Shown here piece after piece: positions 27,908-36,284 of a DNA stretch of 64,000 nt. The notes under the pieces are model-generated. The model did no database searches. It saw nothing but the letters and a program-made list of their open reading frames with translations, and had not been told where the DNA came from. Within the stretch, counting starts at the first letter, position 1. Every line of letters starts with the position of its first letter. A program made the translations under genes and the position numbers. The stretch covers positions 62,001 through 126,000 of the forward strand of contig JACRQE010000006.1 of NCBI GenBank assembly GCA_016222815.1, in the 5' to 3' direction. The stretch is from Candidatus Uhrbacteria bacterium (GTDB lineage: Bacteria; Patescibacteriota; Patescibacteriia; 2-12-FULL-60-25).

Positions 27908-29083
27908 ATGAAAATCGCTGTCCTGACCAATGCTTATCCTCCGAAAGCCCAGGGCGGGGCTGGGCGGATTGCTTTTGAGTATACGAAGATACTCGAGGGT
28001 CTTGGGCATGAAGTGAAAGTTTGGGGCGCGGATGAAGAATTTTTTGAGTTGGGAAAGAAGTCGGCGTTGGCGCGGTTGTTTTTCCATCTTAAAGATTTAG
28101 GGGCGAAGAAGGATATTGTCGAGGATATGGCTACGTGGGAGCCGGAGGTTCTGTTTACGCATAATTTGACGGGGTGCGGATTTGGGACGGCGAGTTACTT
28201 AAAAAGGTCCTTCGACTCCGGCCCGCCAGACGGGCCTCGTTCAGGACGACGGTTGAAGTGGTTTCATGTTTTGCATGATGTCCAGCTACTCGAACCTTCG
28301 GGGCAGATCGTCTATGGCGAAAGCTTTGGTATTTTTAGGAAAGTTTGGCGGTGGAAATGGGCGTGGTTGAGGAAGATGAGTTTAGGCGAGCCAGATGTCG
28401 TGATTTCTCCGACAAAGTGGCTGATGGAACAGCATGAGAAGTATGGTTTCTTTAAGAGGTCGAAGAAGGTCGTGGTGCCGAATCCGGTTCGTCGTTCCGG
28501 AGATCTCTCGACGGAGTCTATCCCGCACTCAGATGCGGGACTCGAGACGACAAGAGATGAGAAACAGATACTTTTCGTCGGCCGATTGGATAGCGATAAG
28601 GGGATTGATTTATTACTGGAGGCTTGGCCGGAGCTAAAGAAGATCTCCGAGAGCCTGGTCGTCGTCGGCGGTGGGTTGCGGTTGGAGGATTTTAAAAAAC
28701 AATTCCCGGAAGTCGAATTCAAGGGAGAGCTCGCGTCCGAAGAAGTCCTGAAAACCATGGCGCAGAGCGGTGTGCTTGTCGTCCCGTCACTTGTCATGGA
28801 AAACCAGCCTACGGTCATCCTGGAGGGCTTGGCGTGCGGCTGTAAGGTCGTGGCCTCTGACGTCGGAGGGGTCAGAGAGACGTTGGGGGAGGCGGGATGG
28901 ATTTTTAAACCGGGGTCGTCGGACGACCTGGTTAGAGCGGTGAGGGAGGCGATGGTTGGTAGGGGCGACGCATGCGTCGCCCAGGGCAAGGCGTGCCTTG
29001 CCCCTACGCAGACAATTTTGAAACGTCACGATCCCGGAATCGTGGCCGGTGTCCTCGCGGGTTTGCTCAAATCGAATTTGTAG
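27908..29083 (+). CDS. Glycosyltransferase family 4 with three repeat-derived segments
   Basis: MKIAVLTNAYPPKAQGGAGRIAFEY, ILFVGRLDSDKGIDLLLEAWPEL, NQPTVILEGLACGCKVVASDVGG; start moved from TTG 27860 to ATG 27908. Confidence 0.88.
   Translation: MKIAVLTNAYPPKAQGGAGRIAFEYTKILEGLGHEVKVWGADEEFFELGKKSALARLFFHLKDLGAKKDIVEDMATWEPEVLFTHNLTGCGFGTASYLKRSFDSGPPDGPRSGRRLKWFHVLHDVQLLEPSGQIVYGESFGIFRKVWRWKWAWLRKMSLGEPDVVISPTKWLMEQHEKYGFFKRSKKVVVPNPVRRSGDLSTESIPHSDAGLETTRDEKQILFVGRLDSDKGIDLLLEAWPELKKISESLVVVGGGLRLEDFKKQFPEVEFKGELASEEVLKTMAQSGVLVVPSLVMENQPTVILEGLACGCKVVASDVGGVRETLGEAGWIFKPGSSDDLVRAVREAMVGRGDACVAQGKACLAPTQTILKRHDPGIVAGVLAGLLKSNL
28204..28250. repeat. AAGGTCCTTCG...AGGACGAC palindromic repeat inside CDS
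   Basis: AAGGTCCTTCGACTCCGGCCCGCCAGACGGGCCTCGTTCAGGACGAC. Confidence 0.8.
28502..28554. repeat. GATCTCTCGAC...CTCGAGACGACAAG palindromic repeat inside CDS
   Basis: GATCTCTCGACGGAGTCTATCCCGCACTCAGATGCGGGACTCGAGACGACAAG. Confidence 0.7.
28959..29007. repeat. TAGGGGC palindromic element inside CDS
   Basis: GTAGGGGCGACGCATGCGTCGCCCAGGGCAAGGCGTGCCTTGCCCCTAC. Confidence 0.88.
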
Positions 29084-31182
29084 ACTTTAAGGGAGTGGCC
29101 TGGGTTTTTTGTGGTGTCGCCGATGGTCCATTCGCCGTCTGCGATGATCGAGAGAGTCTCGGCCGTGTTTATTGCGTTCCACCAATAATCGTTCAGGACG
29201 ACGTAAACAAGTTTCGTGCCGCCAAGCGCACCGGCGTCCGAGACGGTGTCGCGCGTGGGTTCTTTGTAGGTCATGCGCAGGTACAGGTCGTAGAGCGGAC
29301 CGCTGGTGGGGATGGGATAGTAGAAAATTTGGTCGTGATAACGCTTGAAACCGAATTGGACCACGGCTGCGGCAGATACGCTTTGGTTGGCCAGGACCGT
29401 GTAGGGTTGTCGTTCGGCATCGCGGTCGATGGTGCGCACGGCTTCGAGATCAGCTTGGCCCACGCTCCAACCCCGGCCTGTGACCAAGGCGTCGTTGCGC
29501 GGCAGGGCGTCGTAGGTCAGGGCGGCAGAAGCGGCGAGCAATAACGTCAGCAAGGCTGTGCCCAAGAGCGGCGGACCGCGTCTTACGCGTCCAAGGATTT
29601 TTGATAACGCAGGCAAAGCGGCGGCGGCCAGGAGCATGTTGGCCATGATCCACAAACGGTCAGCGTAGCTCGAGCGTTCGTATTCGATGAGGAAAGCGAA
29701 TTCGCCCGTGGCTTTGAGCACGGTCGAAGCCAGGATGAAAAGGAAAGCCGAAACCATGAGCAGGATGGCGTGGCCGCGTTCGTCATCCTTGGCCGCGAAG
29801 ACCGAGCCCACGGAGGCCAGGAGCAGGATGGCGGAAACGGAATGCGCGATGAGCGATGACCACGACGGCCAGAGCGCGAAGTGGTTGCCGATCCAGGGCA
29901 GGAGATTTTTGCCGAGCTCCAACCACGGCTGGGAGTTGAACAAGGCGTTCAAGTCCCAGTTGATCTGCGTGCCGCCCCTCAATCCCAGGACATAGAACAT
30001 GGCTGGGACGGCGCAGGCCGAACCAACGACTGTGAGCCAGGCTAAGATTTGCCGCGTGCGGAACAAGCGCATGTTCTTCTTGGGCCAGAACGAGAGGGCA
30101 AGCACGACCAGGAAGAACGGGACGCCGGCCAGCGGATGTACGGCTACGCTCCAGGCGGCGAGGATGATGCCAGGGATAGGTGAAACGTAGCCGTCAAAAC
30201 GACCGCGCACCAGGATAACGGCGGCGAGGCCGAGGAGATAGGCGAAGGATTGGGGCGTGGTGGCGATGAAGGGCGCGAGCGGCAAGAGGAGCAGGGTGGC
30301 AGGCAACAGGACGGCGTCGGATTTCCGGCGGCCGAGATAGACGGCCAAGGCCAAAAGAATGGCGGCGCCGAAGGGCACGAGCCAGCGGTCAACCTGGTCC
30401 AGAGGCAGGTCCAAAAGGCGGTGGAGCCAGGTGGTGAATACATATTGGCCCATGTAGTACAGCGGTTTGGGCGAGAGCGTGCCGGTCTCGAGGATGATTT
30501 TTTCTGACGCGATGTGCAAAAATCCGTCAAAGCCGAAACCGATGCGATAGACCAAAGGCACGATGGCCGTGGTGGCGAATATCGCGAGCGCAGTCTGGAT
30601 GGCGGTGAGCGCGCGGCTTTTGACGACCCAGGCCGAAACGATCACGGCCAACCAACCCAGGGCCACGGCTAACAGCGTCCCCGGTGGGAGCAACGGCCAC
30701 GGGGTGCGGATGGAGTCGGATGTCGAGGCTGATGAAGCGCCCTGGAGCACGAAGTACAAGGCAGCGGATGAGCAGGCCAAGAGTAGGATGCCGCGCAAGA
30801 TGCGCTTGGAGTCGAAGATGAGCGGTTCGGGACCTTCGTCATCCTGCGGTTCGGGCATGAAAGCGGCGAGGGTGTGGCAAATGCCCATGGCCGCGATCAT
30901 GGTCCAGATGTCGGTTTCGATGCCGAGCGTGCCGTTCAGGTAGAACCAGGCGGTCTGGACCAAAGCTACGACCGTGGCATAGGTGATTAGGCCAAGGGCC
31001 GTGCCTGACATCCAGCGGGATTTGGGACAAAAGCGCTTGCCCAGGATGTAGGCCGGGAACAAGACGGCAAAGAAGGTCAGGAATTGGGCCAGGATGACGA
31101 CCGGCAAGGGGATTATTTTGGTAATCGTAAAAATACCGGTGATGACCAGGCCGGCCAGCAGGTCCTTGAGTTTTTCGTCCAT
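29026..31182 (-). CDS. Large polytopic membrane protein, likely GT-C-type glycosyltransferase
   Basis: 718 aa with many hydrophobic segments, beside glycosyltransferase genes. Confidence 0.6.
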   Translation of the reverse strand: MDEKLKDLLAGLVITGIFTITKIIPLPVVILAQFLTFFAVLFPAYILGKRFCPKSRWMSGTALGLITYATVVALVQTAWFYLNGTLGIETDIWTMIAAMGICHTLAAFMPEPQDDEGPEPLIFDSKRILRGILLLACSSAALYFVLQGASSASTSDSIRTPWPLLPPGTLLAVALGWLAVIVSAWVVKSRALTAIQTALAIFATTAIVPLVYRIGFGFDGFLHIASEKIILETGTLSPKPLYYMGQYVFTTWLHRLLDLPLDQVDRWLVPFGAAILLALAVYLGRRKSDAVLLPATLLLLPLAPFIATTPQSFAYLLGLAAVILVRGRFDGYVSPIPGIILAAWSVAVHPLAGVPFFLVVLALSFWPKKNMRLFRTRQILAWLTVVGSACAVPAMFYVLGLRGGTQINWDLNALFNSQPWLELGKNLLPWIGNHFALWPSWSSLIAHSVSAILLLASVGSVFAAKDDERGHAILLMVSAFLFILASTVLKATGEFAFLIEYERSSYADRLWIMANMLLAAAALPALSKILGRVRRGPPLLGTALLTLLLAASAALTYDALPRNDALVTGRGWSVGQADLEAVRTIDRDAERQPYTVLANQSVSAAAVVQFGFKRYHDQIFYYPIPTSGPLYDLYLRMTYKEPTRDTVSDAGALGGTKLVYVVLNDYWWNAINTAETLSIIADGEWTIGDTTKNPGHSLKVYKFDLSKPARTPATIPGS

Positions 31183-31205
31183 AAGCGCTCATAATGTAGC
31201 ACATT

Positions 31206-31796
31206 ATGAATTCACTGATGACTAATGAGAACGTGAAGGTTTTTTGGCACGATAAAGTCTTGAGATATACGGTCTTGCGACTTATCCCCAAGGACATCCA
31301 CCCTAACCATCTGACAGTACTAAGGGTCATACTGACGCCTTTCGTCCTGTATTACCTGTGGCTGGAGAAGTGGGAGGTTTGCGTGCCGCTCTTTTTGTTC
31401 GCGGCCCTGACCGATCTGTTGGACGGGTCGCTGGCGCGTACGCGTAAGTTAATAACCATGTGGGGCACGGTGGCGGATCCGATCGCGGACAAGATGCTCA
31501 TCGGGTCGGTCGTGATCCTGTTCGTGGCCAAGGAGGTCAACGTCTACTTCGCCGCGGTCATCGTATTGGTCGAGCTGGCCATCGCAATCACGGCCGTAGT
31601 GCGCAGGTTGCGCCATCAGCCGTTCATCAGCGCGAATTGGTACGGAAAAATCAAGATGCTCCTGCAGGTCATCGGCGTGACGACATTGCTCGTGGCACGC
31701 TGGTCAGGGGTGGATATGATGGTGCCGTTCTCCATCGGCACGCTGTCCATCGCCATCGTGTTCGCGCTGATGTCGCTGTATACATACGGGTTGTAA
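31206..31796 (+). CDS. CDP-alcohol phosphatidyltransferase family protein
   Basis: AALTDLLDGSLARTRKLITMWGTVADPIADKM matches the D-G-x2-A-R-x8-G-x3-D-x3-D type motif. Confidence 0.9.
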   Translation: MNSLMTNENVKVFWHDKVLRYTVLRLIPKDIHPNHLTVLRVILTPFVLYYLWLEKWEVCVPLFLFAALTDLLDGSLARTRKLITMWGTVADPIADKMLIGSVVILFVAKEVNVYFAAVIVLVELAIAITAVVRRLRHQPFISANWYGKIKMLLQVIGVTTLLVARWSGVDMMVPFSIGTLSIAIVFALMSLYTYGL

Positions 31797-31800
31797 ATTT

Positions 31801-31830
31801 TGTCATCCCGAGATCAGACCCGGGATCCAG
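31801..31830. repeat. Short palindromic repeat
   Basis: TGTCATCCCGAGATCAGACCCGGGATCCAG next to the composite repeat. Confidence 0.45.
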
Positions 31831-31845
31831 AAATAAAAGCAAACT

Positions 31846-32006
31846 GTCGTCCTCCCCGGAGGGGTCGCACGGGACGTGCGAGAGCGAAGCGAAGGACCTT
31901 CTGATTAGTACACCTAGCGAGACGCCCGCATCCCGTGGGCGGTTTTAATTTGAAGGTCCTTCGCTTCGCTCTCCCTCCTCCGTCGGGACCCTTGCGGGAG
32001 GACGAC
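31846..32006 (-). repeat. Composite MITE-like repeat, copy 2 (inverted relative to copy 1)
   Basis: GTCGTCC...GGACCTTC arms on both ends in inverted orientation; core reverse complement aligns with copy 1 core. Confidence 0.85.
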
Positions 32007-32069
32007 ATTTTTTATTTCCGGATGGTTGCCGCGGATGTATACTTACGGTCGTTAAAACTAAAACCAATT

Positions 32070-33641
32070 ATGCCAAAGCCTGAAGTGTTCAATCCTTTCA
32101 GTCCGAGAGAGAGTGTGATGGAAAAGTTGAGGCGTCAGAAAAATCTGGTCGTTTTCGGGATTGCGACTGCTTTCGCGGGCGGGCAGATCCCCATGCACCG
32201 CGATATGGTGTTCGAGCACGGTGAAAGGCGTGTCGAGACGCAGGAAGCTCCGCCGCAGTTGGATACCACGCCCACGGTCAAGTCCATCCGAGGGAAATTG
32301 AGGATTGAGATGCCGGCTTCGCCGCTGCTGTCGGACGAGATGTCGGCTGTGCCGCAGGAGTATGCCCGGAATTTCGACCATGCCAAGTCCATGGATCAGT
32401 ATTCTTATGACAACATGGTGGCGCATACGGAGCAGGAGATTCGCAAGGATATGGCCACGCATTTTTACGGCCTCTCGTACCAACAGAATCCGGGGCAGAA
32501 TCCGGCGCCGCTCCATGATGTGAGGATAACAGCCATTCATATCACAGGCATGTCCTCGCCTGAAGCCTATCGTTTCGAATCGCCGACGCATCAGTCGACC
32601 AAGCCCGGGGAAGTCGAGGAAGCCAACGTTGAGCTGGCCGGCGATCGTGGCGAGCAGGTAGCCGAGGACATGAAGCAGGTCGGAGTTATCAAGAAACTCA
32701 ATCAGGCAGGCATGGGAGCGGATGAGAGCGTCCTGGCAGAGGCGGCGCGGACAATAAAAGCCGAAGAAGTCCAGTTCAGCGAGGCTGAAGTGCAACAACT
32801 CAACAAGATCGCGGAGAAATATCCGTTCTACGCCAAAGGCATGGACCAGTATCGCGCCATCGCGCTCTTGGTCGAAGCGTACAACACAGGACATGTCAAA
32901 GATGCCGGAGACCGCAAGGAGCTGGACCAGATAGTCGGCTCGAAGCGCCGCGTGGATATCGTCATCGAGTACGAAGCCCAGGCTCCGGAGAAGATCGAAG
33001 TGCCGGTGCCGCTTTTGGCGATGGACCCGGTACCTCCATTGCCGCCGGACAAGAAAGTCACGGAGACCAAAAAAGTCACGCGTCGCTTGCTCGAGAATTA
33101 CGACCCAAACCAGACTCCGGCGCAAGTGCGGCAAATCGATCCGCCCGAACCGAGCGACCCGAAATACGATTGGATGGTGTGGCAGACGTATGTCAAAGAC
33201 CTGTCGCAGTTTTTCAACAAGGAACAGACCATCCAGCGCGGCTGCGATTACGTCCAGCTGACCCACGACATGTACCGCGATTACGACCGCTTCAAGACCA
33301 ACAAGGACCGCACCGATTACCTGGCCACCAAAATCCTCGAAGCCTGGATGAAACATGACCGCGCCGCCCGGAATGAGGCAGGGGAGTACGATAACAACAA
33401 CGGCCTGGACCACCTCAACGACCCGGAACAGATCCGCTGGGCCAAGATCCACGCCACCGCGCTCCTGGATTTGGTGAACCGCAAGCTCAAGAACGACAAA
33501 GCCTTCGACACCGTTGACCAGGTCCGCTCCCGCGAACGCATCCAATTCAGCTCAAGGGATGGTTTGAGGATGGAATATACGAGGCTTTTGACGGCGAGGA
33601 CGGAAGAGATAAGGAAGAAATATCCGATGGGGGAAGGGTAG
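32070..33641 (+). CDS. Hypothetical protein, possibly OmpA-like domain in centre
   Basis: EEANVELAGDRGEQVAEDM...KRRVDIVIEYEA resembles OmpA-type NxxLAxxRAxxV...RRVxIVI; start moved out of the repeat. Confidence 0.5.
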   Translation: MPKPEVFNPFSPRESVMEKLRRQKNLVVFGIATAFAGGQIPMHRDMVFEHGERRVETQEAPPQLDTTPTVKSIRGKLRIEMPASPLLSDEMSAVPQEYARNFDHAKSMDQYSYDNMVAHTEQEIRKDMATHFYGLSYQQNPGQNPAPLHDVRITAIHITGMSSPEAYRFESPTHQSTKPGEVEEANVELAGDRGEQVAEDMKQVGVIKKLNQAGMGADESVLAEAARTIKAEEVQFSEAEVQQLNKIAEKYPFYAKGMDQYRAIALLVEAYNTGHVKDAGDRKELDQIVGSKRRVDIVIEYEAQAPEKIEVPVPLLAMDPVPPLPPDKKVTETKKVTRRLLENYDPNQTPAQVRQIDPPEPSDPKYDWMVWQTYVKDLSQFFNKEQTIQRGCDYVQLTHDMYRDYDRFKTNKDRTDYLATKILEAWMKHDRAARNEAGEYDNNNGLDHLNDPEQIRWAKIHATALLDLVNRKLKNDKAFDTVDQVRSRERIQFSSRDGLRMEYTRLLTARTEEIRKKYPMGEG

Positions 33642-33763
33642 GGATATTGATGGTTATACCGTCGTGTTTTGATTTTGGCTGTTGATAACTTTTAGTTTAG
33701 ATCTAATTCTAGATCATATTTTGATGTGTTGTTGTATGTTGTGCTAAAAAATACAATATATCA

Positions 33764-34195
33764 ATGCAATCAAATAAAGAGGTTGGTAGAAAGGGAGAGC
33801 TTGGAGTTATCCACTTGGTGACTTGTCCGAACTGTAACAAGAAACTAAATACGCTACCTCCGAATTACCCACTATTCGATGTTCAATGCTCTGGGTGTTC
33901 GTTTCGAGCGCAGATTAAAACAAATCAATGCAAACCAAAATCCGAAGTTTTTGGAGCAGGTTGGGAAATAATGGAAAAGGTTTTAAAGTCTGGATACCTA
34001 GCTCCACCGTTAATTGTAAATTTTATTTGGGAGTCTGAGGGTAAAGGCAGACAGGAGATCCGTTTTTATCCTTTTGTACCAAGAACGCATTTTAGGAAGC
34101 GTCAGTTGTCAAAAGAAGCACGGAGAGCGAATTATAAAATGTTTAATTATTTTGGATTAGATAAAGTACCGCATTTTGTTTTGTATCAGAAGTAG
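33764..34195 (+). CDS. DpnI-like PD-(D/E)XK nuclease domain protein with Cys4 zinc site
   Basis: 143 aa; CPNCNKKL...FDVQCSGCSFRAQIKTN; LSKEARRANYKMFNYFGLDKVP resembles DpnI APTARRAGWIGCNIDLSQVP (from memory). Confidence 0.6.
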   Translation: MQSNKEVGRKGELGVIHLVTCPNCNKKLNTLPPNYPLFDVQCSGCSFRAQIKTNQCKPKSEVFGAGWEIMEKVLKSGYLAPPLIVNFIWESEGKGRQEIRFYPFVPRTHFRKRQLSKEARRANYKMFNYFGLDKVPHFVLYQK

Positions 34196-34208
34196 CAATT
34201 AATTTCAT

Positions 34209-34949
34209 TTATTTTTGCGTGAACTGTCCTAAAAAAGTCGTAATATTTTTTATTTCTGCTTGACTTAAGCAGTTACCTTTTTGACCAAGCAGCGCACAGT
34301 TTACATATTCGCAACCAACGGCAAGTGTTTTTTCACCGGATTGGCACATCTGGAATTTATTGTAGTTACGATTATTACCCGCATAAACTAATAAAGTATT
34401 TACATAATTGTGCGAGAATTTGTATTTTAATTTATTGTTAATCAATCCTGCCCCATGTCGCACCTGACATCCGTCATTTTTTTTATTGAGTATCAACGTA
34501 CCCAATTTTGTATAATTTTTTACCTCAATTGCCGTAATTCCGTTGTGACCAATAACAACAAAATCAATATTTTCTGTTTCTGCCTTTTGCGTTGGTGCAT
34601 TAGACTCTTTTTCGAATACAATATTTTTTAGTATTTTAAATTCTGGTTCAAGTTTCCTTATTTGTTTATATACTTCGTCTTCGCCCCGCTCTCCTTGGAT
34701 GTAGTTTGTTTTAATTTGTAATATTTCAAGCAGATCTTTATTGCCACCTGTTAAAAGCCACAGAGCAGGGAGAATTGAAATAAATAGACCAAATCCTTGA
34801 AACCATAAATTATTTTTTAATAATGGTTGGTAACTCCACAATTGGTGCTGCATTAAAGCGATGAGACCAACTGTGATCAATAACGCTAAGTACGTGCCCC
34901 CAAGAACATATTGGATTGTTCTGATTTTTTGTTTTGTATAACGCTTCAT
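34209..34949 (-). CDS. Membrane-anchored NERD domain protein
   Basis: Two N-terminal TM segments; GERGEDEVYKQI, ENIDFVVIGHNGITAIEVKNY. Confidence 0.8.
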   Translation of the reverse strand: MKRYTKQKIRTIQYVLGGTYLALLITVGLIALMQHQLWSYQPLLKNNLWFQGFGLFISILPALWLLTGGNKDLLEILQIKTNYIQGERGEDEVYKQIRKLEPEFKILKNIVFEKESNAPTQKAETENIDFVVIGHNGITAIEVKNYTKLGTLILNKKNDGCQVRHGAGLINNKLKYKFSHNYVNTLLVYAGNNRNYNKFQMCQSGEKTLAVGCEYVNCALLGQKGNCLSQAEIKNITTFLGQFTQK

Positions 34950-35030
34950 TAATTCTAATTATTACACTTAATGTTTGACTTGAGCCCTTTGCTAACCGCG
35001 AGTATCATATGGGCATATATTCATAACCAT

Positions 35031-36185
35031 ATGAGAAAAATCTTTTCTGGTCTGCTCATGGCGGTCGGTTTGTTGGGGTTTGCGGTTCCGTCTTATGCGG
35101 CGACGTTCGTCACGGGCGAGGAAGTCACTCTGCCCAAGAATGAGGTCGTGGTTGACGACGTTTATGCTTTTGGCCCTAGTCCGGTCATTGCCAGCGATAT
35201 CCAGGGTGATCTGATCACGGCTGGCGGGAACGTGATGATCACGGGAAATGTGTCGCAGGACGTGGACGCGGCGGGCGGTACGATCAATATCCTGGGGTCT
35301 GTGGGCGATGACCTGCGGGTCGCGGGCGGTAACGTGACGATTCACGGCATTGTCAACGGCGATTTGCTGGTGGCGGGCGGGATGGTCCAGCTATTGCCGG
35401 GCGCGGTGATTAAAGGTTCGGTATATGGCGCAGGCGGCATGGTGACGCTCGACGGTGACGTGGAAGGCGGCATCAAACTTTTCGCCGGCACAGCCAACCT
35501 GAACGGCAGCGTGCTCGGGCCTGTGGACGTGACGGCTGACGAAAAAGTGAATTTCGGCAAGATGGCCAAGTTCGCCCAGGGCGTGACGTATGCTTCGCCG
35601 AGCGTGAGCGATGAACAAACCGGAGCGTCTTTCGCGGCCGGGGTCCAACACAAACAGATCGAAAGCCGGGAAGCGGCGCGCGAGGCCATGAAGCCGGATT
35701 GGGGCAGGATGTTTGCCGCTGGGTTCATGTGGTTCCTGGTGCGTACAGGCGCAATGCTCCTGGCCGCGCTCTTGGCGCTCAAATTCATGCGCCGCGGCCT
35801 GGAGGATCTGACCATCAAGACCAGCGAGAACTTCGGCAGCCGTCTGCTCTGGGGTTTTGCTGTCCTGATCGCGGCGCCGATCGCGGGTATCGTGCTCTTT
35901 GTGAGCGTGTTCGGTTCACTTTTGGGAGCGTTGCTCTTCGCGGTCTACTCGCTGCTCATCGTGGTAGCCAAAATCGCGGCTGGTCCGTTGGTCGCGGTGT
36001 TGCTCATGAAACTTTTCAAAGGACAAAAGAAACCGGCACTGGATTGGGTCTGGGTGCTGCTGGGCGTGGTTGTCTATCAACTCTTGTGGGCCATCCCGGT
36101 CATCGGCTGGTTCGCGGCGGCACTCGTCTTCCTGGCCATATTCGGCTCAATCGTGATGGAAGCAAAGGAGAGGGTGAAGATTTAA
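35031..36185 (+). CDS. Bactofilin-like polymer-forming domain plus C-terminal TM helices
   Basis: Signal peptide; repeated DLITAGGNVMITGNVSQDVDAAGGTINILGSVGDDLRVAGGNVTIHG; hydrophobic C-terminal half. Confidence 0.75.
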   Translation: MRKIFSGLLMAVGLLGFAVPSYAATFVTGEEVTLPKNEVVVDDVYAFGPSPVIASDIQGDLITAGGNVMITGNVSQDVDAAGGTINILGSVGDDLRVAGGNVTIHGIVNGDLLVAGGMVQLLPGAVIKGSVYGAGGMVTLDGDVEGGIKLFAGTANLNGSVLGPVDVTADEKVNFGKMAKFAQGVTYASPSVSDEQTGASFAAGVQHKQIESREAAREAMKPDWGRMFAAGFMWFLVRTGAMLLAALLALKFMRRGLEDLTIKTSENFGSRLLWGFAVLIAAPIAGIVLFVSVFGSLLGALLFAVYSLLIVVAKIAAGPLVAVLLMKLFKGQKKPALDWVWVLLGVVVYQLLWAIPVIGWFAAALVFLAIFGSIVMEAKERVKI

Positions 36186-36186
36186 G

Positions 36187-36213
36187 AGACCTCTCGACTG
36201 CGCTCGAGATGAC
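36187..36213. repeat. Short CTCTCGAC...CTCGAGATGACA repeat
   Basis: GACCTCTCGACTGCGCTCGAGATGACA. Confidence 0.55.
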
Positions 36214-36249
36214 AAAGAGGCTGCCCGAATCGGGCAGTCTCTTTACTTT
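36214..36249 (+). terminator. Intrinsic terminator
   Basis: AAAGAGGCTGCCCGAATCGGGCAGTCTCTTTACTTT. Confidence 0.7.
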
Positions 36250-36284
36250 ACTCCATCCTTCATCTCCATTAAGCTGTTTTCATT

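Noticed and set aside
32058-33545. 495-aa minus-strand ORF opposite 32070..33641
   Set aside because: Shadow ORF; the plus-strand frame has normal composition and a plausible start outside the repeat.
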